A stretch of DNA of 64,000 bases from Citrobacter amalonaticus (GCF_001559075.2 NZ_CP014015.2:2294001-2358000), one strand, 5' to 3'; numbered from the stretch's first letter, positions 8,753-22,129 are shown. Notes: generated from the letters alone by a model not told the origin. Numbers and translations are program-made.

Positions 8753-9223
8753 ATGCCACGTCGTCGCGTCATTGGTCAGCGTAAAATTCTGCCGGATCCG
8801 AAGTTCGGATCAGAACTGCTGGCTAAATTTGTAAATATCCTGATGGTAGATGGTAAAAAATCTACTGCCGAAACAATCGTATACAGCGCGCTGGAGACCC
8901 TGGCTCAGCGTTCTGGTAAATCTGAACTGGAAGCTTTCGAAGTAGCTCTCGAAAACGTGCGCCCGACTGTCGAAGTTAAGTCTCGCCGCGTTGGTGGTTC
9001 TACTTATCAGGTACCAGTTGAAGTCCGTCCGGTTCGTCGTAATGCTCTGGCAATGCGTTGGATCGTTGAAGCTGCTCGTAAACGCGGTGATAAATCCATG
9101 GCTCTGCGCCTGGCGAACGAACTTTCTGATGCTGCAGACAACAAAGGTACTGCAGTTAAGAAACGTGAAGACGTTCACCGTATGGCAGAAGCCAACAAGG
9201 CGTTCGCACACTACCGTTGGTAA
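8753..9223 (+). CDS. rpsG: 30S ribosomal protein S7
   Basis: Primary assembly protein of the 30S head that contacts E-site tRNA and 16S rRNA. The 156-residue form ends in HYRW, like most enterobacteria and unlike E. coli K-12, whose S7 has a C-terminal extension. GGAG RBS before ATG. It is translationally linked to rpsL and acts as repressor of the str operon in E. coli. Confidence 0.99.
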   Translation: MPRRRVIGQRKILPDPKFGSELLAKFVNILMVDGKKSTAETIVYSALETLAQRSGKSELEAFEVALENVRPTVEVKSRRVGGSTYQVPVEVRPVRRNALAMRWIVEAARKRGDKSMALRLANELSDAADNKGTAVKKREDVHRMAEANKAFAHYRW

Positions 9224-9319
9224 TCCCTTCGGAGTTTTAGTCACCAGGCGGGCGCTTCCAGTAAGCAGCCCGCTTTGGGCTACTTAAATTGAACGCCTAA
9301 AAGATAAACGAGGAATCAA

Positions 9320-11434
9320 ATGGCTCGTACAACACCCATCGCACGCTACCGTAACATCGGTATCAGTGCGCACATCGACGCCGGTAAAACCACTACTACC
9401 GAACGTATTCTGTTCTACACCGGTGTAAACCATAAAATCGGTGAAGTTCATGACGGCGCAGCCACCATGGACTGGATGGAGCAGGAGCAGGAACGTGGTA
9501 TTACTATCACTTCCGCAGCGACTACTGCATTCTGGTCTGGTATGGCTAAGCAGTATGAACCGCATCGCGTAAACATCATCGACACCCCGGGGCACGTTGA
9601 CTTCACTATCGAAGTAGAACGTTCCATGCGTGTTCTTGATGGTGCGGTAATGGTTTACTGCGCAGTTGGTGGTGTTCAGCCGCAGTCTGAAACCGTATGG
9701 CGTCAGGCAAACAAATATAAAGTTCCGCGCATTGCGTTCGTTAACAAAATGGACCGTATGGGTGCGAACTTCCTGAAAGTTGTTGGTCAGATCAAAACCC
9801 GTCTGGGCGCGAACCCTGTTCCGCTGCAGTTGGCGATTGGCGCTGAAGAAGCGTTCACCGGTGTTGTTGACCTGGTGAAAATGAAAGCCATCAACTGGAA
9901 CGAAGCAGATGCAGGCGTTACCTTCACTTACGAAGATATCCCGGCTGACATGCAGGAACTGGCTGAAGAATGGCACCAGAACCTGATCGAGTCCGCTGCG
10001 GAAGCTTCTGAAGAGCTGATGGAGAAATACCTGGGTGGTGAAGAACTGACTGAAGAAGAGATCAAAAAAGCTCTGCGTCAGCGCGTTCTGAACAACGAAA
10101 TCATCCTGGTAACCTGTGGTTCTGCATTTAAGAACAAAGGTGTTCAGGCGATGCTGGATGCGGTAATTGATTACCTGCCATCCCCGGTTGACGTACCTGC
10201 GATCAACGGTATCCTGGACGACGGTAAAGATACGCCTGCTGAGCGTCACGCTAGCGACGACGAGCCTTTCTCTGCACTGGCATTCAAAATCGCTACCGAC
10301 CCGTTCGTGGGTAACCTGACCTTCTTCCGTGTGTACTCCGGTGTGGTTAACTCTGGTGATACCGTACTGAACTCCGTGAAATCTGCACGTGAGCGTTTCG
10401 GTCGTATCGTTCAGATGCACGCTAACAAACGTGAAGAGATCAAAGAAGTTCGCGCGGGCGACATCGCTGCTGCGATCGGTCTGAAAGACGTAACTACTGG
10501 TGACACCCTGTGTGACCCGGATGCGCCGATCATTCTGGAGCGTATGGAATTCCCTGAGCCGGTAATCTCCATCGCCGTAGAACCGAAAACCAAAGCTGAC
10601 CAGGAAAAAATGGGTCTGGCTCTGGGCCGTCTGGCTAAAGAAGACCCGTCATTCCGCGTATGGACTGACGAAGAATCTAACCAGACCATTATCGCCGGTA
10701 TGGGTGAACTGCACCTCGACATCATCGTTGACCGTATGAAGCGTGAATTCAACGTTGAAGCGAACGTCGGTAAACCTCAGGTTGCTTACCGCGAAGCGAT
10801 TCGTGCGAAAGTTACCGATATCGAAGGTAAACACGCCAAGCAGTCTGGTGGTCGCGGTCAGTATGGTCATGTTGTTATCGACATGTACCCGCTGGAGCCG
10901 GGTTCTAACCCGAAAGGCTACGAGTTCGTCAACGACATTAAAGGTGGTGTAATCCCTGGCGAATACATCCCTGCCGTTGATAAAGGTATCCAGGAGCAGC
11001 TGAAAGCCGGCCCGCTGGCAGGTTACCCGGTTGTTGATATGGGTGTTCGTCTGCACTTCGGTTCTTACCATGACGTTGACTCCTCTGAACTGGCGTTTAA
11101 ACTGGCTGCGTCTATTGCCTTTAAAGAAGGCTTTAAGAAAGCTAAACCAGTTCTGCTTGAGCCAATCATGAAGGTTGAGGTAGAAACGCCGGAAGAAAAC
11201 ACCGGTGATGTTATCGGTGACTTGAGCCGTCGTCGCGGTATGCTGCGCGGTCAGGAATCCGAAGTCACTGGCGTTAAGATCCACGCTGAAGTTCCGCTGT
11301 CTGAAATGTTCGGATATGCAACTCAGCTGCGTTCTCTGACCAAAGGTCGCGCATCGTACACTATGGAATTCCTGAAGTATGATGATGCACCGAACAACGT
11401 TGCTCAGGCCGTAATCGAAGCCCGTGGTAAATAA
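9320..11434 (+). CDS. fusA: Elongation factor G
   Basis: Translocation GTPase, 704 residues. The G domain carries AHIDAGKTTTTE (P-loop, near residue 17), DTPGHVDF (G3, near residue 88) and NKMDRMGA (G4, near residue 142). Domains II to V follow with the usual length. AGGAATC precedes its ATG. Third gene of the str operon; no frameshift, and the codon use is strongly biased as expected for a highly expressed gene. Confidence 0.99.
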   Translation: MARTTPIARYRNIGISAHIDAGKTTTTERILFYTGVNHKIGEVHDGAATMDWMEQEQERGITITSAATTAFWSGMAKQYEPHRVNIIDTPGHVDFTIEVERSMRVLDGAVMVYCAVGGVQPQSETVWRQANKYKVPRIAFVNKMDRMGANFLKVVGQIKTRLGANPVPLQLAIGAEEAFTGVVDLVKMKAINWNEADAGVTFTYEDIPADMQELAEEWHQNLIESAAEASEELMEKYLGGEELTEEEIKKALRQRVLNNEIILVTCGSAFKNKGVQAMLDAVIDYLPSPVDVPAINGILDDGKDTPAERHASDDEPFSALAFKIATDPFVGNLTFFRVYSGVVNSGDTVLNSVKSARERFGRIVQMHANKREEIKEVRAGDIAAAIGLKDVTTGDTLCDPDAPIILERMEFPEPVISIAVEPKTKADQEKMGLALGRLAKEDPSFRVWTDEESNQTIIAGMGELHLDIIVDRMKREFNVEANVGKPQVAYREAIRAKVTDIEGKHAKQSGGRGQYGHVVIDMYPLEPGSNPKGYEFVNDIKGGVIPGEYIPAVDKGIQEQLKAGPLAGYPVVDMGVRLHFGSYHDVDSSELAFKLAASIAFKEGFKKAKPVLLEPIMKVEVETPEENTGDVIGDLSRRRGMLRGQESEVTGVKIHAEVPLSEMFGYATQLRSLTKGRASYTMEFLKYDDAPNNVAQAVIEARGK

Positions 11435-11504
11435 TCCACAGGATTAAAACCTAAGTCCCGTGCTCTCTCCACAAGGGGAGAGCGCTATAGTAAGGAATAT
11501 AGCC

Positions 11505-12689
11505 GTGTCTAAAGAAAAATTTGAACGTACAAAACCGCACGTTAACGTCGGCACCATCGGCCACGTTGACCACGGTAAAACTACCCTGACTGCTGCAATC
11601 ACTACCGTACTGGCTAAAACCTACGGCGGTGCTGCTCGTGCATTCGACCAGATCGATAACGCGCCGGAAGAAAAAGCTCGTGGTATCACCATCAACACCT
11701 CTCACGTTGAATATGACACCCCGACTCGCCACTACGCACACGTAGACTGCCCGGGCCACGCCGACTATGTTAAAAACATGATCACCGGTGCTGCGCAGAT
11801 GGACGGCGCGATCCTGGTTGTTGCTGCGACTGACGGCCCGATGCCGCAGACTCGTGAGCACATCCTGCTGGGTCGTCAGGTAGGCGTTCCGTACATCATC
11901 GTGTTCCTGAACAAATGCGACATGGTTGATGACGAAGAGCTGCTGGAACTGGTAGAAATGGAAGTTCGTGAACTTCTGTCTCAGTACGATTTCCCGGGCG
12001 ACGACACGCCGATCGTTCGTGGTTCTGCTCTGAAAGCGCTGGAAGGCGAAGCAGAGTGGGAAGCGAAAATCATCGAACTGGCTGGCTTCCTGGATTCTTA
12101 CATTCCGGAACCAGAGCGTGCGATTGACAAGCCGTTCCTGCTGCCGATCGAAGACGTATTCTCCATCTCCGGTCGTGGTACCGTTGTTACCGGTCGTGTA
12201 GAACGTGGTATCATCAAAGTTGGCGAAGAAGTTGAAATCGTTGGTATCAAAGAGACTGCTAAGTCTACCTGTACTGGCGTTGAAATGTTCCGCAAACTGC
12301 TGGACGAAGGCCGTGCGGGTGAGAACGTTGGTGTTCTGCTGCGTGGTATCAAACGTGAAGAAATCGAACGTGGTCAGGTACTGGCTAAGCCGGGTTCTAT
12401 CAAGCCGCACACCAAATTCGAATCTGAAGTGTACATCCTGTCCAAAGACGAAGGCGGCCGTCATACTCCGTTCTTCAAAGGCTACCGTCCGCAGTTCTAC
12501 TTCCGTACTACTGACGTGACTGGCACCATCGAACTGCCGGAAGGCGTAGAGATGGTAATGCCGGGCGACAACATCAAAATGGTTGTTACCCTGATCCACC
12601 CGATCGCGATGGACGACGGTCTGCGTTTCGCAATCCGTGAAGGCGGCCGTACTGTAGGTGCGGGCGTTGTTGCTAAAGTAATGAGCTAA
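11505..12689 (+). CDS. tufA: Elongation factor Tu
   Basis: GTPase that brings aminoacyl-tRNA to the ribosome, 394 residues. Motifs GHVDHGKTT (near residue 19), DCPGHADY (near 81) and NKCDM (near 136) are intact. It starts with GTG at 11505 (VSKEKFERTKPH), preceded by AAGGA; upstream in-frame starts are rejected because they add unrelated residues. The 70-base fusA-tufA spacer holds a CTCTCC/GGGGAG hairpin. Kirromycin-relevant Gln125 sits in the expected LLGRQVGVP context. Confidence 0.99.
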   Translation: MSKEKFERTKPHVNVGTIGHVDHGKTTLTAAITTVLAKTYGGAARAFDQIDNAPEEKARGITINTSHVEYDTPTRHYAHVDCPGHADYVKNMITGAAQMDGAILVVAATDGPMPQTREHILLGRQVGVPYIIVFLNKCDMVDDEELLELVEMEVRELLSQYDFPGDDTPIVRGSALKALEGEAEWEAKIIELAGFLDSYIPEPERAIDKPFLLPIEDVFSISGRGTVVTGRVERGIIKVGEEVEIVGIKETAKSTCTGVEMFRKLLDEGRAGENVGVLLRGIKREEIERGQVLAKPGSIKPHTKFESEVYILSKDEGGRHTPFFKGYRPQFYFRTTDVTGTIELPEGVEMVMPGDNIKMVVTLIHPIAMDDGLRFAIREGGRTVGAGVVAKVMS

Positions 12690-12712
12690 TAATTACTCAT
12701 TAGTTCTGCACT

Positions 12713-12739
12713 AAAAAAGGGCGCTTCGGCGCCCTTTTT
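12713..12739 (+). terminator. str operon terminator
   Basis: AAAAAAGGGCGC-TTCG-GCGCCCTTTTT: a perfect stem with a UUCG-type loop and a T-tract, 24 bases after the tufA stop. Confidence 0.95.
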
Positions 12740-12817
12740 GCTGCCCGTTATTTAGCTTGTCACATTTCTTCGCAATTTTAACTCCGCTCCCGTTACGTAG
12801 AGAGAATTGTGCTATTG

Positions 12818-12838
12818 TAATCATAACTATTCTCATTT
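12818..12838 (+). promoter_or_regulatory. Possible Fur box upstream of bfd
   Basis: TAATCATAACTATTCTCATTT has the alternating ATAAC/ATTCTCATT pattern seen in Fur sites, 30-50 bases before bfd. bfd is iron-regulated through Fur in E. coli. The match to the 19-bp consensus is partial, so confidence is low. Confidence 0.4.
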
Positions 12839-12870
12839 ACACTTTGCGCAGAAATTGAACGGGAGCGATC

Positions 12871-13065
12871 ATGTACGTTTGTTTGTGTAATGGTGTAAGT
12901 GATAAAAAAATTCGCCAGGCGGTACGTCAGTTTCATCCTCAATCCTTCCAGCAGCTACGCAAGTTTATTCCTGTGGGAAATCAATGCGGTAAATGCGTTC
13001 GTGCGGCACGCGAAGTCATGCAGGATGAATTAATGCAAATGCCAGAATTTAAAGAGATCGCCTGA
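12871..13065 (+). CDS. bfd: Bacterioferritin-associated ferredoxin Bfd
   Basis: 64-residue [2Fe-2S] protein that reduces ferric iron stored in bacterioferritin so that it can be released. Cluster ligands Cys4, Cys6, Cys39 and Cys42 are visible in YVCLCNGV and NQCGKCV. GGGAG precedes the ATG. Directly upstream of bfr and in the same direction, separated by 72 bases that may hold a second promoter. Confidence 0.97.
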   Translation: MYVCLCNGVSDKKIRQAVRQFHPQSFQQLRKFIPVGNQCGKCVRAAREVMQDELMQMPEFKEIA

Positions 13066-13137
13066 GTCACACTCTTTTTTTTGACATCCCTGTAGCCCCA
13101 TCTATGCTCTGGAGAGTGGAAGCGGAGGGACTATAAA

Positions 13138-13614
13138 ATGAAAGGTGATGTTAAAATCATAAATTATCTCAATAAACTATTGGGAAATGAGCTTGTCGCG
13201 ATCAACCAGTATTTTCTCCATGCACGTATGTTCAAAAACTGGGGCCTGACTCGCCTCAATGATGTCGAGTACCATGAATCCATCGATGAAATGAAACACG
13301 CGGATAAATATATTGAGCGTATTTTGTTTCTGGAAGGGATCCCGAACCTACAGGATCTCGGCAAATTGGGGATTGGCGAAGATGTCGAAGAGATGCTGCA
13401 GTCCGATCTCCGGTTAGAGCTCGAAGGGGCGAAAAACTTACGTGAAGCTATCGCCTATGCCGATACCGTTCATGATTATGTCAGCCGGGATATGATGATC
13501 GAAATCCTTGCGGATGAAGAAGGACATATCGACTGGCTGGAGACAGAACTGGATCTCATCTCGAAAATTGGTCTGCAAAATTACCTGCAGTCGCAAATTA
13601 AAGTGACCAGCTAA
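13138..13614 (+). CDS. bfr: Bacterioferritin
   Basis: Iron-storage protein forming a 24-subunit shell with haem between subunits. The 158 residues carry all di-iron ligands (Glu18, Glu51, His54, Glu94, Glu127, His130), Tyr25, and the haem ligand Met52. GGAGGGA RBS before ATG. The 3' end overlaps the convergent prepilin-peptidase reading frame by 17 bases, and its terminator lies inside that gene. Confidence 0.98.
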   Translation: MKGDVKIINYLNKLLGNELVAINQYFLHARMFKNWGLTRLNDVEYHESIDEMKHADKYIERILFLEGIPNLQDLGKLGIGEDVEEMLQSDLRLELEGAKNLREAIAYADTVHDYVSRDMMIEILADEEGHIDWLETELDLISKIGLQNYLQSQIKVTS

Positions 13615-14083
13615 TCGCTCCTGAGGTGAAACGGTAATATCCGGTAATGAAACCCGCAGCTGCCAGAAATGGCCCAAAAGGTTGCGGGTTTTTTAATGCC
13701 GATTTCCCATGAACTATCCCCACAGCCACAATACCGAAACACGCCAGCAGCGCCGCCCAAAAGATTAAAAAAGGCAAAGGCATCCACCCATGCCAGGCAC
13801 CCAGCGCGGCAAGGAATTTCACATCACCATAGCCGAGCCCTTCTTGCTTACGAACCAGCCGATAACCCCAGTAGATAAAGGCAAAGCTGGCGTAACCCGC
13901 GACGGCGCCCCATACGGCATCGGCAAGTTGTGTCGGGATGATGCACAGGTGAAAGATCAATCCGCCCCACAGCAACGGGCAGGTAAACCGGTCCGGCAGT
14001 CGTCCGCTGCGCATATCGCAGAAACTCAAAGTCAAAGACAATGCGGTATACAGCAGCAGAAAGGGTAGGGCAGCAGACATCAT
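13598..14083 (-). CDS. Short A24 prepilin-peptidase-like protein (HopD/GspO type)
   Basis: Membrane aspartyl peptidase homologue. Both catalytic Asp residues of the family are visible, in SFCDMRSGRLPDR and GLGYGDVK, with about five hydrophobic segments. It is only about 160 residues: the N-terminal segment holding the zinc-binding methyltransferase part of full prepilin peptidases (about 225 residues or more) is absent. GGAGGA lies 3-7 bases before an ATGATG pair (14083, 14080), either of which may be the start. No type II secretion or pilin genes are in the window, so its substrate is unknown. It may be a reduced but active peptidase or a decaying relic. Confidence 0.8.
   Translation of the reverse strand: MMSAALPFLLLYTALSLTLSFCDMRSGRLPDRFTCPLLWGGLIFHLCIIPTQLADAVWGAVAGYASFAFIYWGYRLVRKQEGLGYGDVKFLAALGAWHGWMPLPFLIFWAALLACFGIVAVGIVHGKSALKNPQPFGPFLAAAGFITGYYRFTSGAISWSL
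13650..13694 (+). terminator. bfr terminator
   Basis: AACCCGCA (13651-13658) pairs with TGCGGGTT (13683-13690), followed by TTTT. The long loop holds a smaller GCC/GGC stem. It lies within the 3' part of the convergent peptidase gene. Confidence 0.75.
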
Positions 14084-14254
14084 GTCATCCTCCATCAACC
14101 ATGGCGCTACTTTAAAGAAGATGGATAAGGGAGCAAGGCGCTACTATGGGTATTGAGGGACGCTTTCCAGTAAATCCGCAGTGTTTCTTTCACAACAGAA
14201 AATCCCGGAACCCTGTTCGCATTGCGGGCGAAGTGATTAATATCTACGCGACAC

Positions 14255-14282
14255 TTGCTTCAGTCTGATATTTGCGTATAAT
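14255..14282 (+). promoter_or_regulatory. S10 operon promoter
   Basis: TTGCTT (14255-14260) and TATAAT (14277-14282) with a 16-base spacer, followed by a GC-rich GCGCGGGC discriminator typical of growth-rate-controlled promoters. Confidence 0.88.
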
Positions 14283-14289
14283 GCGCGGG

Positions 14290-14458
14290 CTTGTCTTAAT
14301 TGACGGCAGGTTCGATCTGAACCTCGGATAGCCGATTTGGCTGTCTAACAATGCTCCCAATCGGGGAGCTACGTAAGAACGGTTACACTCTCCCATCAAT
14401 CGTAATGGGTCTGAGGAGTAATCATTTTCGTTTATAAAATAATTGGAGCTCTGGTCTC
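14290..14458 (+). promoter_or_regulatory. S10 leader, L4-controlled attenuator
   Basis: The 5' UTR of about 170 bases upstream of rpsJ matches in place and character the E. coli S10 leader, where L4 promotes NusA-dependent termination and blocks translation. Hairpin-forming blocks are visible (CTCCCAATCGGGGAG; CCCATCAATCGTAATGGG), followed by a T-rich stretch and the GGAGCTC RBS. The interval from 14084 to 14254 upstream of the promoter shows no gene. Confidence 0.8.
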
Positions 14459-14770
14459 ATGCAGAACCAAAGAATCCGTATCCGCCTTAAAGCGTTTGAT
14501 CATCGTCTGATCGATCAATCAACCGCGGAAATCGTCGAGACTGCTAAGCGCACTGGTGCGCAAGTCCGTGGTCCGATCCCGCTGCCGACCCGCAAAGAGC
14601 GTTTCACCGTTCTGATCTCTCCGCACGTCAACAAAGACGCGCGTGATCAGTACGAGATTCGTACTCACAAGCGTCTGGTTGACATCGTTGAGCCAACTGA
14701 AAAAACCGTTGATGCTCTGATGCGTCTGGACCTGGCTGCCGGTGTAGACGTGCAGATCAGCCTGGGTTAA
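14459..14770 (+). CDS. rpsJ: 30S ribosomal protein S10
   Basis: 103-residue head protein of the 30S subunit, which as NusE also joins NusB on boxA RNA in rRNA antitermination. Starts [16 protein letters not shown]. The RBS TTGGAG precedes its ATG. First gene of the eleven-gene S10 operon; the protein links this operon with the boxA sites of the rRNA operon in the same window. Confidence 0.99.
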
Positions 14771-14802
14771 TCAGGTCATCGAGCGATTGAGAGGTTGATA
14801 CA

Positions 14803-17186
<2,384 letters not shown>

Positions 17187-17199
17187 TTTTAGAGGATAA

Positions 17200-17481
<282 letters not shown>

Positions 17482-17486
17482 GGTAG

Positions 17487-18547
<1,061 letters not shown>

Positions 18548-18559
18548 GGAGCGTCGCTG

Positions 18560-18970
18560 ATGTTACAACCAAAGCGTACAAAATTCCGTAAAATGCACAA
18601 AGGCCGTAACCGCGGTCTGGCTGCTGGCGCGGATGTTAGCTTCGGCAGCTTCGGTCTGAAAGCTGTTGGCCGTGGTCGTCTGACTGCCCGTCAGATCGAA
18701 GCAGCACGTCGTGCTATGACCCGTGCAGTTAAGCGTCAAGGTAAGATCTGGATCCGTGTATTCCCGGACAAACCGATCACTGAAAAGCCGCTGGCAGTGC
18801 GTATGGGTAAAGGTAAAGGTAACGTGGAGTATTGGGTTGCCTTGATTCAGCCGGGTAAAGTCCTGTATGAAATGGACGGCGTACCGGAAGAGCTGGCCCG
18901 TGAAGCATTCAAGCTGGCAGCAGCGAAACTGCCGATTAAAACCACCTTTGTAACTAAGACGGTGATGTAA
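18560..18970 (+). CDS. rplP: 50S ribosomal protein L16
   Basis: 136-residue protein positioning A-site tRNA. Starts [19 protein letters not shown]; Arg81, the YcfD hydroxylation site in E. coli, falls in the conserved [10 protein letters not shown] stretch. The stop overlaps the rpmC start by one base (TAATG). Confidence 0.99.
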
Positions 18971-19161
18971 TGAAAGCAAAAGAGCTGCGTGAGAAGAGTG
19001 TTGAAGAGCTGAACACCGAGCTGCTGAACCTGCTGCGTGAGCAGTTCAACCTGCGTATGCAGGCTGCAAGTGGCCAGCTGCAACAGTCTCACCTGTTGAA
19101 GCAAGTGCGTCGTGATGTCGCACGCGTTAAGACTTTACTGACTGAGAAGGCGGGTGCGTAA
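18970..19161 (+). CDS. rpmC: 50S ribosomal protein L29
   Basis: 63-residue helical hairpin protein near the tunnel exit. Starts [15 protein letters not shown]. Overlaps both neighbours by a single base (TAATG at each end), a compact rplP-rpmC-rpsQ arrangement. Confidence 0.99.
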
Positions 19162-19415
19162 TGACCGATAAAATCCGTACTCTGCAAGGTCGCGTTGTTA
19201 GCGACAAAATGGAGAAATCCATTGTTGTTGCTATCGAACGTTTTGTGAAACACCCGATCTACGGTAAATTCATTAAGCGTACGACCAAACTGCACGTACA
19301 TGACGAGAACAACGAATGCGGTATCGGCGACAAGGTTGAAATCCGTGAATGCCGTCCGCTGTCCAAGACTAAGTCCTGGACGCTGGTTCGCGTTGTAGAG
19401 AAAGCGGTTCTGTAA
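19161..19415 (+). CDS. rpsQ: 30S ribosomal protein S17
   Basis: 84-residue OB-fold primary-binding protein of 16S rRNA. Starts [20 protein letters not shown]. Last gene of the S10 operon; a terminator-like hairpin follows. Confidence 0.99.
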   Translation: MTDKIRTLQGRVVSDKMEKSIVVAIERFVKHPIYGKFIKRTTKLHVHDENNECGIGDKVEIRECRPLSKTKSWTLVRVVEKAVL

Positions 19416-19438
19416 TACAGTACGCGTTCTCAACGAAT

Positions 19439-19470
19439 AAACGGCTCAGCGATGGGCCGTTTATTTTTTC
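19439..19470 (+). terminator. S10 operon terminator
   Basis: AAACGGC-CC pairing across TCAGCGATG to GGGCCGTTTATTTTTT: a GC stem followed by a T-rich run, between rpsQ and the spc promoter. Confidence 0.85.
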
Positions 19471-19480
19471 TACCCATATC

Positions 19481-19499
19481 CTGAGAGCGGTGTTATAAT
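19481..19499 (+). promoter_or_regulatory. spc operon promoter (extended -10)
   Basis: TGTTATAAT (19491-19499) is an extended -10 (TG-n-TATAAT) at the place of the E. coli spc promoter, followed by GC-rich GCCGCGCCC. No good -35 lies 17 bases upstream, so the extended -10 probably compensates. Confidence 0.8.
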
Positions 19500-19577
19500 G
19501 CCGCGCCCTCGATATGGGGCTTTTTTAACGACCTGATTTCGGGTCTCAGTAGTAGTTGACATTAGCGGAGCACTAAA

Positions 19578-19949
19578 ATGATCCAAGAACAGACTATGCT
19601 GAACGTCGCCGACAACTCCGGTGCACGTCGCGTAATGTGTATCAAGGTTCTGGGTGGCTCGCACCGTCGCTACGCAGGCGTAGGCGACATCATCAAGATC
19701 ACCATCAAAGAAGCAATTCCGCGTGGTAAGGTCAAAAAAGGTGATGTGCTGAAGGCGGTAGTGGTGCGCACCAAGAAGGGTGTTCGTCGCCCGGACGGTT
19801 CTGTCATTCGCTTCGATGGTAATGCATGCGTTATTTTAAACAATAACAGCGAGCAACCTATCGGTACGCGTATTTTTGGGCCGGTAACTCGTGAACTTCG
19901 TAACGAGAAGTTCATGAAAATTATCTCTCTGGCACCAGAAGTACTCTAA
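19578..19949 (+). CDS. rplN: 50S ribosomal protein L14
   Basis: 123-residue beta-barrel protein at the subunit interface, bridge B8 with 16S rRNA and binding site for RsfS. Starts [18 protein letters not shown]. First gene of the spc operon; GCGGAG RBS. Confidence 0.99.
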
Positions 19950-19959
19950 GGAGCGAATC

Positions 19960-20274
19960 ATGGCAGCGAAAATCCGTCGTGATGACGAAGTTATCGTGTT
20001 AACCGGTAAAGATAAAGGTAAACGCGGTAAAGTTAAGAATGTCCTGTCTTCCGGCAAGGTCATCGTTGAAGGTATCAACCTGGTTAAGAAACACCAGAAG
20101 CCGGTTCCGGCTCTGAACCAACCAGGCGGCATTGTAGAGAAAGAAGCAGCTATTCAGATCTCTAACATTGCACTCTTCAATGCGGCAACCGGTAAGGCTG
20201 ACCGTGTAGGCTTTAGATTCGAAGACGGCAAAAAAGTCCGTTTCTTCAAGTCTAACAGCGAAACTATCAAGTAA
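19960..20274 (+). CDS. rplX: 50S ribosomal protein L24
   Basis: 104-residue assembly initiator of the 50S subunit. The KOW motif [17 protein letters not shown] is at residues 8-25. TAAGGAG RBS, partly overlapping the rplN stop. Confidence 0.99.
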
Positions 20275-20288
20275 TTTGGAGTAGTACG

Positions 20289-20828
20289 ATGGCGAAACTG
20301 CATGATTACTACAAAGACGAAGTAGTTAATAAACTCATGACTGAGTTTAACTACAATTCTGTCATGCAAGTCCCTCGGGTCGAGAAGATCACCCTGAACA
20401 TGGGTGTTGGTGAAGCGATCGCTGACAAGAAACTGCTGGATAACGCAGCAGCTGATCTGACAGCAATCTCCGGTCAAAAGCCGTTGATCACCAAAGCACG
20501 CAAATCTGTTGCAGGCTTCAAAATCCGTCAGGGCTATCCGATCGGCTGTAAAGTAACTCTGCGTGGCGAACGCATGTGGGAGTTCTTTGAGCGCCTGATC
20601 ACTATTGCTGTACCGCGTATCCGTGACTTCCGTGGCTTGTCCGCTAAGTCATTCGACGGTCGTGGTAACTACAGCATGGGTGTCCGTGAGCAGATCATCT
20701 TCCCAGAAATCGACTACGATAAAGTCGACCGCGTTCGTGGTTTGGATATTACCATTACCACTACTGCGAAATCTGACGAAGAAGGCCGTGCTCTGCTGGC
20801 TGCCTTTGACTTCCCGTTCCGCAAGTAA
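20289..20828 (+). CDS. rplE: 50S ribosomal protein L5
   Basis: 179-residue central-protuberance protein binding 5S rRNA and P-site tRNA. Starts [17 protein letters not shown]. In E. coli the S8 repressor binds RNA at the rplX-rplE junction and controls spc translation from here; the 14-base spacer with TTGGAGTAG is consistent, though I did not fold it. Confidence 0.99.
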
Positions 20829-20842
20829 GGTAGGGTTACTGA

Positions 20843-21148
20843 ATGGCTAAGCAATCAATGAAAGCACGCGAAGTAAAACGCGTAGCTTTAGCTGATAAAT
20901 ACTTCGCGAAACGCGCTGAACTGAAAGCGATCATCTCTGATGTGAACGCTTCCGACGAAGAACGTTGGAACGCTGTTCTTAAGCTGCAGTCTCTGCCGCG
21001 TGATTCCAGCCCGTCTCGTCAGCGTAACCGCTGCCGTCAAACAGGTCGTCCACATGGTTATGTGGGCAAGTTCGGGTTGAGCCGTATCAAGTTACGTGAA
21101 GCCGCTATGCGCGGTGAAGTACCAGGCTTGAAAAAGGCTAGCTGGTAA
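20843..21148 (+). CDS. rpsN: 30S ribosomal protein S14
   Basis: 101-residue head protein. It is the zinc-independent long form: the C-terminal part RDSSPSRQRNRCRQTGRPHG lacks the four-cysteine zinc module of the short form. Ends GLKKASW. GTAGGG RBS. Confidence 0.99.
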   Translation: MAKQSMKAREVKRVALADKYFAKRAELKAIISDVNASDEERWNAVLKLQSLPRDSSPSRQRNRCRQTGRPHGYVGKFGLSRIKLREAAMRGEVPGLKKASW

Positions 21149-21175
21149 TTGTCACCAATTGAATCACGGGAGTAA

Positions 21176-21574
<399 letters not shown>

Positions 21575-21586
21575 TCGGAGGAAAAA

Positions 21587-22120
21587 ATGTCTCGTGTTGC
21601 TAAAGCACCGGTCGTTGTTCCTGCCGGCGTTGATGTAAAAATCAACGGTCAGGTTATTACGATCAAAGGTAAAAACGGCGAGCTGACTCGTACTCTCAAC
21701 GATGCTGTTGAAGTTAAACATGCAGATAATGCACTGACCTTCGGTCCGCGTGATGGTTACGTAGACGGTTGGGCTCAGGCTGGTACCGCGCGTGCCCTGC
21801 TGAATTCAATGGTTATCGGTGTTACCGAAGGCTTCACTAAGAAGCTGCAGCTGGTTGGTGTAGGTTATCGTGCAGCGGTTAAAGGGAACGTAGTAAACCT
21901 GTCATTAGGTTTCTCACACCCGGTTGACCATCAGCTGCCGGCAGGGATTACTGCAGAATGTCCGACTCAAACTGAAATCGTGCTGAAAGGCGCTGATAAG
22001 CAGGTAATCGGCCAGGTTGCAGCAGATCTGCGTGCCTACCGTCGTCCTGAGCCTTACAAAGGCAAGGGTGTTCGTTACGCCGACGAAGTCGTGCGTACCA
22101 AAGAGGCTAAGAAGAAGTAA
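21587..22120 (+). CDS. rplF: 50S ribosomal protein L6
   Basis: 177-residue two-domain protein near the sarcin-ricin loop. Starts MSRVAKAPVVVPAGV; the C-terminal RRPEPYKGKGVRY motif (residues 152-164) is typical. TCGGAGG RBS 12 bases after rpsH. Confidence 0.99.
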   Translation: MSRVAKAPVVVPAGVDVKINGQVITIKGKNGELTRTLNDAVEVKHADNALTFGPRDGYVDGWAQAGTARALLNSMVIGVTEGFTKKLQLVGVGYRAAVKGNVVNLSLGFSHPVDHQLPAGITAECPTQTEIVLKGADKQVIGQVAADLRAYRRPEPYKGKGVRYADEVVRTKEAKKK

Positions 22121-22129
22121 GGTAACACT

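Noticed and set aside
9284..10420. 378-codon open frame antisense to fusA
   Set aside because: It mirrors the strongly biased codons of fusA, has no RBS, and its translation shows no protein-like pattern. A similar long antisense frame opposite tufA (11451-12599) is rejected for the same reason.
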